A DNA stretch of 13,377 nucleotides, from assembly GCA_913050015.1 (NCBI GenBank), contig CAJXAZ010000024.1, positions 1 through 13,377 on the forward strand, read 5' to 3'. How positions within the stretch are numbered: the stretch's first letter is position 1; the number at the start of each line of letters is the position of its first letter. A program made the position numbers and the translations under genes. Shown one piece after another: positions 1 through 7,595 of this stretch. The notes under the pieces were generated by a model. The model saw only the letters and a list, made by a program, of their open reading frames with translations, ran no database searches and was not told the origin of the DNA. The DNA comes from an uncultured Gammaproteobacteria bacterium (GTDB lineage Bacteria; Pseudomonadota; Gammaproteobacteria; Magnimaribacterales; D2472).

Positions 1-13
1 CTAATAAATTAAT

Positions 14-826
14 ATGACAATGATAAAAAGAAATCCTTCATTTGAGCTGAAGAAACATCTATCTTCAAATTGGGCAAACGATGATGCATTCTTAACAGCA
101 TTTTTTAATGCTTTAAGTATTAGTTTTCCAAAAGGCGAGAAGTTTTTTATGAATAGTGTTCGTGCATTTAAAGACGAAGTGAACACAGAGATGTCCGAAG
201 AGATTCGTATGTTCTGCATACAAGAGGCGACACATACGAGAGAACACATCAAATACAACAAACTGTTATGCGACCTCAAAGGCTACGATGTAGATCAGTT
301 AGAAAGTATATTTGTAAAAAAACTTGAAAAATCTTATTCACCTAAAGTAGACAACAAAATACGACTAGCAATCACAACAGCAATGGAGCATATCACAGCA
401 TCAATGGGTGCAAGCATGCTAAAAGGCAACCTTATTAAGTCAGACAATCCAGTAGTAGATATGTGGATGTGGCACAGTTTAGAAGAAGTAGAGCACAAAT
501 CAGTAACATACGATGTTTATAAAGCAGTCAATGGCTCAAATAGAATCATGAGGATTGTTATGAAACTGGCATTGATGGATATGATTCATGCGAACACACG
601 AGTTACTATAAAGATGTTAAGACAGGATAAGCAATTTTGGAAACTGAGTACATTTAAAAGCATGTTCAAATTCTTCTTTTCAAAGAAAGGGGCATTAAGA
701 AGCAACTATGCAGACTATAAATCATTCTTTGATGAAGACTTTGACCCTAACGCACATGGCAATGATTTAGACTTAACACCATGGAAAGAGAAATATCGTT
801 TTAATGAACTTATTCCAAATAAGTGA
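14..826 (+). CDS. COG3687/PF10118 'metal-dependent hydrolase', probable ferritin-like di-iron protein
   Basis: This is a complete 270-residue soluble protein; an in-frame stop at 5-7 shows that it begins inside the window, at ATG 14 or ATG 20. Its overall look, with a QExxHxxxH block (Q70, E71, H74, H78) and a WHxxEExxH block (H154, E157, E158, H161), matches the family annotated as predicted metal-dependent hydrolase (COG3687, PF10118). What I see is a set of acidic and histidine residues, E42, E71xxH74, E125 and E158xxH161, in the order and spacing of di-iron carboxylate four-helix bundles such as ribonucleotide reductase R2. That suggests an oxygen-using di-iron enzyme rather than a hydrolase, but this is inference and the substrate is unknown. 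No signal peptide or membrane span is evident, so it is probably cytoplasmic. The DUF3604 gene follows 34 bp downstream on the same strand and may be cotranscribed. No clear Shine-Dalgarno sequence is visible. Confidence 0.85.
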   Translation: MTMIKRNPSFELKKHLSSNWANDDAFLTAFFNALSISFPKGEKFFMNSVRAFKDEVNTEMSEEIRMFCIQEATHTREHIKYNKLLCDLKGYDVDQLESIFVKKLEKSYSPKVDNKIRLAITTAMEHITASMGASMLKGNLIKSDNPVVDMWMWHSLEEVEHKSVTYDVYKAVNGSNRIMRIVMKLALMDMIHANTRVTIKMLRQDKQFWKLSTFKSMFKFFFSKKGALRSNYADYKSFFDEDFDPNAHGNDLDLTPWKEKYRFNELIPNK

Positions 827-860
827 TATCTAGTATCAAGCATATGTCATATGTGAGCTT

Positions 861-2837
861 ATGAAAAAATTAAACATTATTTTTATATTAGTTTTTATAA
901 TCACATCATGTTCTGATTCAGTTACTCAAATAGATAATTCGAACTCACTAAAGCAAGCCAATCAACTAATAGATAATGAGATTAAATTAAGACCTGCACC
1001 AAATCCAGATAAGAATGCATATTTCGGTGATTTACATGTCCATACACAAAACTCTTTTGATGCTTACAGTTTTGGAACAATAAGTACTCCAGCTCATGCA
1101 TACCGTTATGCACAAGGGCAGGCAATTCTCCATCCTACTGGCTATCAAATACAACTTAGTCGACCACTAGATTTTTATGCCGTTACTGATCATGCAATGT
1201 TTATGGGCTTGCTAAAAGAGGCCGCTGATACAAGTTCTAATTTTTCTAAATATAAACTTTCAGAACCCTTCCACAATCTTAATGAGTCAGTAAATGGTGG
1301 GCTTCTTTCAATTTTTAAAAGGGCAAACCTCTTTAGACCTTTTGCAATATCTGTTCGTGAAAGTATAGAAGAAGGCACTATAGAACAATCTGAAGTGCTT
1401 AAAATTGGAAGCAGTGTTTGGCAAGAAACTATTAAGGCTGCAGATAATGCATATGTTCCTGGAACCTTTACTACTTTTGCAGGCTATGAATATTCGCAAG
1501 GAAGCGCCTCACCTATCTTAGATACTCTTCATCGCAATGTAATTTTTCGTGATACTCAGAATTTGCCTACACGGATTTTTTCAAGACTTGACAGCTCAGA
1601 TCCAGAAAAATTATGGGATTGGATGGATGATCTCAGAGCCACAGGAGTTGAAAGTTTAGCGATCCCTCATAATTCAAACCTCTCAGGCGGTCTTTCGTTT
1701 ATGTTAGATGATTTTAACGGAGTTGAAATTGATCAAGACTTTGCCCAAAAGCGAGCTCTCAACGAACCACTAACTGAAATAACCCAGGTCAAAGGAACCT
1801 CAGAAACACATCCTTTACTATCAAAAAATGATGAATGGGCAAGTTTTGAATTAGGTGAATCTATAGACTCACCTATAGATCAACCCAAAGGAAGTTATAT
1901 AAGAGATGCATATTTACGAGGCTTAGCACTTGCTGAAAAGGGCATTACCAATCCTTATAAATTTGGTCTTATAGGAGCAAGCGACACTCATGTCGGTGGG
2001 GGTTCTGATAACGAAGAAGTATATTTTTCTAAAATTGGACTCTTAGATGGTACTGCTGAGTTACGAGGCTCTATTCCATTTAGTCGGTTTTATGGAACTA
2101 TTGCAAAAGTCATTAGACCAGAGTCTCTCGATAATGTTGATGGAAAAAGTTATCTTGCTTTGAGTGATCGACTTATACAATGGTCAGCTTCTGGTGTGGC
2201 CGGGGTATGGGCTCAAGAAAATACCAGAGAATCAATTTATGACGCTTTTCGTCGCAAAGAAACATTTGCTACAAGCGGTCCAAGAATTAAAGTTCGTTTT
2301 TTTGCAGGCTATGATCTAGAAAATTTAAAGTTAGAAGATGAAAGTCTTATTAAAGATTTATATGCGATGGGAACATCTATGGGTGGAACACTCAGTCAAG
2401 AAGGCAATAATGAACCAACTTTTCTTGTTTGGGCAATTCGAGACCCTTTTGGAGCTCCTCTCCAAAGAACACAAATTATAAAAGGTTGGTTGGAAGGAGG
2501 AGAGCATCGAGAAAAAGTTTTTGATGTCTCATGTTCTGATGGATTGAGTGTTGATCCAGAGACATATCGCTGTCCTGATAACGGAGCTCGTGTTGATCTT
2601 AGTAGTTGTTCGATCAGTTCTGATGAAGGAGCTATGGAATTAAAAGCTTTCTGGAAAGATCCTGATTTTAAAGAAGATCAAGAAGCTTTTTACTATACAA
2701 GAGTTCTTGAAAATCCAGTATGCCGATGGTCAACATGGGATTCTGTTCGAGAGGGTGTTCAACCTAGATCAGATATACCAGCTACAATTCAAGAAAGAGC
2801 ATGGTCCTCACCTATTTGGGTAACAGCAGGTAATTAA
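861..2837 (+). CDS. DUF3604 PHP-like metal-dependent hydrolase, lipoprotein
   Basis: The 658-residue product starts with a lipoprotein signal: a positive N-terminus, a hydrophobic core, and a lipobox I14-T15-S16-C17, so the mature protein is probably anchored to an envelope membrane. The rest matches DUF3604 in the PHP-type metal hydrolase group. Visible candidate metal ligands are GDLHVHT (H59, H61), TDH (D110, H111), GYE (E210), IPHN (H270), ETH (H317) and SDTH (D375, H377). Because all of these are kept, the enzyme is likely active. A C-terminal part (about 470-658) carries a cluster of cysteines near residues 560-585 and one near 630, which could form disulfides in the periplasm. The substrate of DUF3604 is not something I can assign; phosphoester hydrolysis is a reasonable guess from PHP relatives. 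The gene follows the di-iron-like protein by 34 bp. After it there is a 134-bp gap holding the next promoter. Confidence 0.9.
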   Translation: MKKLNIIFILVFIITSCSDSVTQIDNSNSLKQANQLIDNEIKLRPAPNPDKNAYFGDLHVHTQNSFDAYSFGTISTPAHAYRYAQGQAILHPTGYQIQLSRPLDFYAVTDHAMFMGLLKEAADTSSNFSKYKLSEPFHNLNESVNGGLLSIFKRANLFRPFAISVRESIEEGTIEQSEVLKIGSSVWQETIKAADNAYVPGTFTTFAGYEYSQGSASPILDTLHRNVIFRDTQNLPTRIFSRLDSSDPEKLWDWMDDLRATGVESLAIPHNSNLSGGLSFMLDDFNGVEIDQDFAQKRALNEPLTEITQVKGTSETHPLLSKNDEWASFELGESIDSPIDQPKGSYIRDAYLRGLALAEKGITNPYKFGLIGASDTHVGGGSDNEEVYFSKIGLLDGTAELRGSIPFSRFYGTIAKVIRPESLDNVDGKSYLALSDRLIQWSASGVAGVWAQENTRESIYDAFRRKETFATSGPRIKVRFFAGYDLENLKLEDESLIKDLYAMGTSMGGTLSQEGNNEPTFLVWAIRDPFGAPLQRTQIIKGWLEGGEHREKVFDVSCSDGLSVDPETYRCPDNGARVDLSSCSISSDEGAMELKAFWKDPDFKEDQEAFYYTRVLENPVCRWSTWDSVREGVQPRSDIPATIQERAWSSPIWVTAGN

Positions 2838-2901
2838 GAAAATTTAATATATCAGTTACAAGCTCATAAACCAGATATAGCCAAATAAGAATTTTAGTGT
2901 G

Positions 2902-2919
2902 TGTAAAGTAAACTTTACA
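2902..2919. promoter_or_regulatory. Perfect 18-bp palindrome matching the TyrR/PhhR box
   Basis: The sequence TGTAAAGTAAACTTTACA is an exact inverted repeat with 8-base arms around a central AA. It fits the TyrR box consensus TGTAAA-N6-TTTACA known from E. coli, and similar sites are used by PhhR in pseudomonads. Its right arm forms the -35 element of the promoter before the qmcA-like gene, so a bound protein would most simply repress. The palindrome is seen directly; the identity of the regulator is inferred, and other dimeric repressors read TGT-N-ACA palindromes too. Confidence 0.55.
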
Positions 2920-2942
2920 TATAGAAACTAAAGTTGTAATAT
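2914..2942 (+). promoter_or_regulatory. Sigma-70-type promoter for the qmcA-nfeD pair
   Basis: A -35 box TTTACA (2914-2919) and a -10 box TAATAT (2937-2942) are separated by exactly 17 bp. Transcription would start near 2949, leaving a leader of about 23 bases before the ATG at 2972. The -35 hexamer is part of the 18-bp palindrome at 2902-2919. This is the best promoter in the window. Confidence 0.55.
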
Positions 2943-2971
2943 AAGGTATTAAATAAATAAATTTTTAAACT

Positions 2972-3883
2972 ATGCTTTTCAATATTTTTCTGTCCTTTAC
3001 CACTCTTCTTATCATAACTACTCTTTATCTTGCTATAAAAGTTGTGCCTCAATCAAAAGTATACGTAATTGAAAGATTTGGTAAGTACACCAGAACTCTT
3101 GAATCAGGACTATCTATAATCATCCCATTTGTTGACCGTGTAGCACATAAAACAGATATTCTTGAAAGACAACTTCCTAAGTTTCAAATATCTGTAATAA
3201 CCAAAGATAACGTAGAGGTTGGATTGGTATCTACTGTATTTTTTAGAGTATTAGATGCATCTAAATCTGTTTACAGAATTAAAAATATTGATTCAGCTGT
3301 AGAAAATACTGCTATATCAGTAATAAGATCTGCGGCTGGTAAATTAGAGCTAGATGATTTGCAGAGCTCAAGAGAATCAATGAATAATGAGATTAGAGAT
3401 AGATTGAGCAAAGCCGCTGAAATTTGGGGCGTTGAGGTTACACGAACAGAAATCCTAGATGTCTTGGTTGACGAGCAAACAAAAGATTCACAAAGACAGC
3501 AGTTAAACGCAGAAAGAGAAAGAAGGGCGACTATTGCAACTGCAGAAGGTCAAAAGAGAAGCATAGAATTAAATGCAGATGCTCGATTATATGAAGCTGA
3601 GAAAATTGCTGATGCGGTTAAAATTACTGCTGATGCCGATGCTTATGCTATTAAAATTAAAGCTGAAGCAGATGCTGAGCAAACAAGAGTGGTAGGCAAG
3701 GCTATTAAAGATGACGGTCAGCCGGCTGTAAATTTTGAGATTATGAAAAGACAGGTAGATGGCTTGACTGCTATAGCCTCATCAGGACAATCTAAAACCC
3801 TAGTCATACCAACAGATGTAACTAAGGCCTTAGGTAGCTTAGAAGTGATTCTAGAAAGCTTTAAAGATACTAAAAAAGATTAA
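2972..3883 (+). CDS. qmcA: QmcA-like SPFH/Band 7 membrane protein (stomatin family)
   Basis: The 303-residue protein has one N-terminal transmembrane segment (about 2-23), then an SPFH/Band 7 domain (about 24-185) with the typical stretch VVPQ...ERFGKYTRTLESGL (residues 24-47), and then a long Ala/Glu-rich coiled coil (about 178-245). Length and layout match E. coli QmcA (about 305 residues). Family members form large ring or cage-like oligomers on the inner membrane, organise membrane microdomains, and often associate with the FtsH protease; that role is from family knowledge. The gene is followed by an NfeD-type gene whose ATG shares one base with this stop (TAATG at 3881-3885), the usual pairing of SPFH and NfeD genes and a sign of translational coupling. 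A promoter with a palindromic operator lies just upstream. No Shine-Dalgarno sequence is apparent, but the start gives a natural membrane anchor. Confidence 0.9.
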   Translation: MLFNIFLSFTTLLIITTLYLAIKVVPQSKVYVIERFGKYTRTLESGLSIIIPFVDRVAHKTDILERQLPKFQISVITKDNVEVGLVSTVFFRVLDASKSVYRIKNIDSAVENTAISVIRSAAGKLELDDLQSSRESMNNEIRDRLSKAAEIWGVEVTRTEILDVLVDEQTKDSQRQQLNAERERRATIATAEGQKRSIELNADARLYEAEKIADAVKITADADAYAIKIKAEADAEQTRVVGKAIKDDGQPAVNFEIMKRQVDGLTAIASSGQSKTLVIPTDVTKALGSLEVILESFKDTKKD

Positions 3884-4164
3884 TGGATATTACTTTTTTA
3901 GAAAATCCTGATATTTGGTTAATTGCTGGAGTTGGACTAATTATCTTTGAAATATTCATTGGATCACTAGTTTTATTTCTTCCATTAGGTATAGCAAGCT
4001 TATGTGTTGGCTTGATATTTAAACTTCAAATTAACTTTGATTTTATTATCATAGAGGGGTGGGCATATGCTCTTGTCACATGGGGTTTAATTTCTATAGT
4101 CTTATCTTTCTTCATACAGAAATTCTTTAAGAGCAAAGAAAAAAAAGACGTCAACTCTTACTAA
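3883..4164 (+). CDS. NfeD-family membrane protein lacking the OB-fold domain
   Basis: This 93-residue protein is almost all membrane: hydrophobic segments at about 12-32, 33-52 and 58-80, ending in a short Lys-rich tail. Its position, overlapping the SPFH gene by one base, and its character identify it as an NfeD-type partner. Typical short NfeD partners such as E. coli YbbJ are about 150 residues, with a soluble C-terminal OB-fold of roughly 65 residues after the membrane helices. Here the reading frame stops right after the last helix, and the next gene's end on the other strand is only 13 bp away, so there is no room for the domain. It therefore looks like a trimmed but stable form rather than a recent frameshift. 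Confidence 0.75.
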   Translation: MDITFLENPDIWLIAGVGLIIFEIFIGSLVLFLPLGIASLCVGLIFKLQINFDFIIIEGWAYALVTWGLISIVLSFFIQKFFKSKEKKDVNSY

Positions 4165-4177
4165 TAATAAATAGTAG

Positions 4178-5458
4178 TTATTTATCTTTAAAGAAATCTA
4201 AAACAGTTTCAATATCAGAAATTGGATTTACGGAACTCTCACCGTTTCTAGATTTTAATTCGATCTCTTTATTTTCTATAAATTGCTTACCAATAATTAT
4301 ATTTAAAGGAATTCCAATTAGCTCAGAATCTTTCATTTTAGTTCCGTAGCCATCTTTCCTATCATCTAGGAGAACTTCGTAACCCATGCTTATTAGCTGC
4401 TCATATAGTTCATGAGAAGCTTCAGCAATCTGCTCATTTTTATCATATCCAATTGCCACTATATTAATATCATATGGAGCAATACTATGAGGCCACACAA
4501 TACCTTTTTCATCATTATTCTGTTCAATGGCTGCAGCAACTAGTCTTGAAACACCAATCCCATAGCAACCCATGTGAAGTGTTGAAGCTCTACCTTCTTT
4601 ATTTAGAACATTTGCTTTCATACTTTCTGCATAGACTTTGCCAAGTTGAAAAATATGACCAACCTCGATACCTTTTTTAATTTGTATAGTTCCATTTCCG
4701 TCTGGTGATGGCTTGCCTTCAAGAGAGGATATATCCTCACCTTCTTTTAAAAGCACTTCAGTATTAATAGCAAATTCAGATGAGTCACTTATTGCAATAG
4801 TATCTTCTCCATTTTCAGCTAAAACATGAAACTCTTCTGAAGCATCTCCGCCTATCGCCCCAGAATCAGCTGCAACAATTTTATAATCAAGATCTAACCT
4901 CTCAAGAATTTTTTTATAAGTATTTCTCATTGTTAAATAGGTATCTTGAAGACAGGCCTCATCAGCATTAAAGCTGTAAGCATCTTTCATTAGGAATTCT
5001 CTCCCCCTCATTACCCCATACCTTGGCCTAATCTCATCTCTAAACTTTGTTTGTATTTGATATATGTTTAATGGAAGCTCCTTATAGCTTCTTACATTTG
5101 TACGAATTAAATCTGTTATAACTTCTTCATGGGTTGGGCCAAGACAAAAATCTCTTTGATGTCTATCTTGAATTCTAAGAAGCTCTGGACCCATCTTCTC
5201 CCATCGATTAGTTTCTTCCCAAAGCTCTTTGGGCTGAACCATAGGCATTAAAACTTCTTGAGCTCCTGAAGCATCCATCTCTTCACGAACAATATTTTCT
5301 ATTTTTCTTAGGACTTTTAAGCCAAGTGGGAGCCATGTATAGATGCCTGAAGCAACTTTTCTTATCATCCCCGCTCTAAGCATTAGCTTGTGACTAATTA
5401 CTTCAGCTTCCTGCGGAGCATCTTTTAAAGTCGGTAATAATAATTTTGATAGCAACAT
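4178..5458 (-). CDS. proS: Prolyl-tRNA synthetase without INS editing domain
   Basis: ProRS, a class II aminoacyl-tRNA synthetase, charges tRNA-Pro with proline in the cytoplasm. The 426-residue protein shows the class II signatures: the GPTHEE loop (107-112), motif 2 with FRDEIRPRYGVMRGREF (139-155), and motif 3 GCYGIGVSR (297-305), followed by an anticodon-binding domain (about 330-426). Its N-terminus (AEVISHKLMLRAGMIRK, 18-34) resembles the E. coli bacterial-type enzyme closely. E. coli ProRS is 572 residues because a domain of about 180 residues, INS, sits between motifs 2 and 3 and clears Ala-tRNA-Pro. Here that stretch shrinks to about 20 residues (roughly 230-250) joining NGEDTIAISD to PSPDGNG, both of which flank INS in E. 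coli. The catalytic core is intact. The gene is divergent from fmdB (63 bp apart) and convergent with the nfeD-like gene. I see no convincing promoter or Shine-Dalgarno site for it. Confidence 0.97.
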   Translation of the reverse strand: MLLSKLLLPTLKDAPQEAEVISHKLMLRAGMIRKVASGIYTWLPLGLKVLRKIENIVREEMDASGAQEVLMPMVQPKELWEETNRWEKMGPELLRIQDRHQRDFCLGPTHEEVITDLIRTNVRSYKELPLNIYQIQTKFRDEIRPRYGVMRGREFLMKDAYSFNADEACLQDTYLTMRNTYKKILERLDLDYKIVAADSGAIGGDASEEFHVLAENGEDTIAISDSSEFAINTEVLLKEGEDISSLEGKPSPDGNGTIQIKKGIEVGHIFQLGKVYAESMKANVLNKEGRASTLHMGCYGIGVSRLVAAAIEQNNDEKGIVWPHSIAPYDINIVAIGYDKNEQIAEASHELYEQLISMGYEVLLDDRKDGYGTKMKDSELIGIPLNIIIGKQFIENKEIELKSRNGESSVNPISDIETVLDFFKDK

Positions 5459-5494
5459 TTTATAATTTAGTTATATGAATAAATCCTTATGGTT

Positions 5495-5500
5495 TATAAT
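5495..5500 (+). promoter_or_regulatory. Possible -10 box upstream of fmdB-aspS
   Basis: A perfect TATAAT lies 21 bases before the fmdB ATG in the 63-bp divergent gap with proS. No matching -35 hexamer is found 16-18 bp upstream (the bases there read TATATG-like), so in such AT-rich DNA this may be chance. It is the only good candidate for driving the forward-strand genes from fmdB onwards. Confidence 0.3.
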
Positions 5501-5521
5501 TTTATCTTTTTTTGAAGACTT

Positions 5522-5812
5522 ATGCCGATTTATGATTATAAATGTTCAGATTGTGGACATCAGATAGAAGTAATTCAGAAGTTCAGTGATGAACCTAAAA
5601 CTCTATGTGTTGAATGTGGTAAAGAAACTCTTAAGAAAATGGTTTCAGCTCCTTCTTTTAGGTTGAAAGGCGGCGGATGGTATGAAACAGATTTTAAAAC
5701 AGGTACAAAGAAAAATATAGCTTCTGACGACACATCTTCAAATAAAAAATCTTCAACAAATTCAAGTTCTGACTCCAAGAAGCAGCCTAAACAAGATAAG
5801 ATTACTAAATAA
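5522..5812 (+). CDS. FmdB-family zinc-ribbon protein
   Basis: A small 96-residue cytoplasmic protein begins with the FmdB/CxxC_CXXC_SSSS zinc ribbon: MPIYDYKC, with C8-x2-C11 and C29-x2-C32 as the four presumed zinc ligands. A GGGWYETDF element (residues 51-59) is typical of the proteobacterial group. From about residue 66 onwards the sequence is a low-complexity Ser/Lys/Asp tail that is probably disordered. The function of the family is not established; the name comes from a regulator of formamidase genes. In many gammaproteobacteria this gene sits just before aspS, often with a DUF502 membrane protein between them; here DUF502 is missing and only 13 bp separate it from aspS. The start has a weak GAAG at 5514-5517. 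Confidence 0.88.
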   Translation: MPIYDYKCSDCGHQIEVIQKFSDEPKTLCVECGKETLKKMVSAPSFRLKGGGWYETDFKTGTKKNIASDDTSSNKKSSTNSSSDSKKQPKQDKITK

Positions 5813-5825
5813 ACAAGGAAACACT

Positions 5826-7592
5826 ATGAGATCTCACTATTGCGGAGCAATTACAACTACAAATCTTGATGAAGAGGTAACTATATGTGGGTGGATTCAT
5901 AAAAGAAGGGACCATGGAGGGGTTATATTTTTAGATGTGAGAGATATTAAAGGCCTATGTCAGGCAGTTATTAATCCAGATAATGCAGAATCATTTGCCA
6001 TTGCAGAGACTCTAAGAAATGAGTTTGTTGTAGAAATATCAGGAATTGTAAGAGCTAGACTTGAAGGCACAGCTAATAAAAATATGACTACAGGTGATAT
6101 TGAGCTTGAGGCTCAAAATATAAAGATTTTAAGCAAAGCCGTAACTCCGGTATTTCCTTTAGACGATTATCAGGATGTAAATGAAGATGTACGTCTGAAA
6201 AATAGATTTCTTGATCTTAGAAGGCCTGAAATGAATCAAAGGATAGTAACCAGATCAAAAATTACCTCAGCAGTTAGAAACTATTTAGATGAAAAAGAAT
6301 TCCATGAAATAGAAACACCTATTCTTACAAAAGCAACTCCAGAAGGAGCGAGAGATTTCGTTCTCCCTAGTAGAGTTCAATCTGGCAAATTTTTTGCATT
6401 GCCTCAATCACCTCAACTATTCAAGCAATTACTTATGATGGGCGGCTTAGATAAATATTATCAAATTGCTCGTTGTTTTAGAGATGAAGATTTAAGAGCT
6501 GATCGTCAGCCAGAGTTCACCCAAATTGATATAGAGGCATCTTTTATAGACCAAAACTACATCATGGAAGTTGGCGAAGATATGATTTCACTGTTAATTG
6601 AGAAGTTTTGTGGAGATAAGCTAGATAAATTTCCTATTCTTGACTGGCACGACTCAATGAGAGATTACGGTTGCGACAAACCTGATCTTAGAATACCCCT
6701 CAAATTAGTAGAAATATCTGATTTAGTGAAAGATGAAGAATTTAAAGTTTTTGCAGAGCCTGCAAAAAATGATAATTCAAGAGTAGTTGCTCTAAAAATT
6801 CCTGGTGGCAACTCTTTATCTAGAGGTCAAATAGATGAATATACCAATTTTGTTTCTAAGCTTGGAGCTAAAGGCTTGGCTTATATAAAAGTCAACGATG
6901 TTAGTGATATAGAGAACGGTCTTCAATCACCAATCCTAAAATTCCTAAAACCAGAAACTATTGCCTCATTGATTTCTGAGTTAGATCTCAAAAATGACGA
7001 TCTATTATTTTTTGGCGCAGGTAAGAAATCAGTTGTTAATTTAAGTATGAGCAGCCTTATTAAAAAAATTGGCGAAGATTTAGATATGTTTACTTCAAAA
7101 TGGGCGCCTTGCTGGGTAGTAGATTTCCCAATGTTTGAAAAGAATGGGGAAGGAAACCTTACTTCACTTCATCATCCCTTTACACTTCCAAAATGCTCAT
7201 CTAACGAACTAGAAGCATCACCACAGACAGCTATTGCTCACGCGTATGACATAGTTCTAAACGGTTATGAAATTGGTGGAGGCTCTTTAAGAGTATTTGA
7301 TGCAGAAATGCAAGAAGCAATATTTAAGATTTTAAATATATCCAAAGAAGAGGCTGATAGTAAATTTGGCTTTTTATTAAAAGCCCTTTCATCTGGATGT
7401 CCTCCTCATGGAGGAATAGCATTTGGATTAGATAGAATTGTTATGCTAGTTACAGATACCTCTAACATAAGGGATGTCATAGCTTTTCCTAAAACACAGA
7501 GTGCTACATGTCTTTTAACTGATGCTCCAAGCAAGGTTGATGATGCGCAACTTGAAGAACTTAAAATAGTCAGCACGCACAAGGAAGATTAA
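5826..7592 (+). CDS. aspS: Aspartyl-tRNA synthetase, probably non-discriminating
   Basis: AspRS attaches aspartate to tRNA-Asp. The 588-residue length and domain order are those of bacterial AspRS: OB-fold anticodon-binding domain (about 1-105), class II catalytic core with FLDLRRPEM (128-136), the flipping loop TPEGARDF (171-178), QSPQ (194-197) and motif 2 FRDEDLRADRQPEF (218-231), the bacterial GAD insertion (about 285-420), and motif 3 GIAFGLDRIVM (530-540). The N-terminus resembles the Pseudomonas aeruginosa enzyme. H30 and G81 line up with H31 and G82 there, two residues reported to let that enzyme also charge tRNA-Asn. If so, Asp-tRNA-Asn would be made and amidated by GatCAB. Translation starts behind a good AAGGA (about 5815-5819). 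It lies 13 bp after fmdB and 3 bp before yebC, so the three are likely one transcript. Confidence 0.97.
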   Translation: MRSHYCGAITTTNLDEEVTICGWIHKRRDHGGVIFLDVRDIKGLCQAVINPDNAESFAIAETLRNEFVVEISGIVRARLEGTANKNMTTGDIELEAQNIKILSKAVTPVFPLDDYQDVNEDVRLKNRFLDLRRPEMNQRIVTRSKITSAVRNYLDEKEFHEIETPILTKATPEGARDFVLPSRVQSGKFFALPQSPQLFKQLLMMGGLDKYYQIARCFRDEDLRADRQPEFTQIDIEASFIDQNYIMEVGEDMISLLIEKFCGDKLDKFPILDWHDSMRDYGCDKPDLRIPLKLVEISDLVKDEEFKVFAEPAKNDNSRVVALKIPGGNSLSRGQIDEYTNFVSKLGAKGLAYIKVNDVSDIENGLQSPILKFLKPETIASLISELDLKNDDLLFFGAGKKSVVNLSMSSLIKKIGEDLDMFTSKWAPCWVVDFPMFEKNGEGNLTSLHHPFTLPKCSSNELEASPQTAIAHAYDIVLNGYEIGGGSLRVFDAEMQEAIFKILNISKEEADSKFGFLLKALSSGCPPHGGIAFGLDRIVMLVTDTSNIRDVIAFPKTQSATCLLTDAPSKVDDAQLEELKIVSTHKED

Positions 7593-7595
7593 TAA

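Noticed and set aside
1190..1499. Two minus-strand open frames of about 60 codons inside the DUF3604 gene
   Set aside because: They are antisense to a conserved coding region and show no domain, signal or ribosome site.
4167..4185. Hairpin ATAAATA-GTAGT-TATTTAT between the nfeD-like gene and proS as a bidirectional terminator
   Set aside because: The stem has only A-T pairs, overlaps the proS stop codon, and has no convincing T-run after it on either strand; it would be too weak to call.
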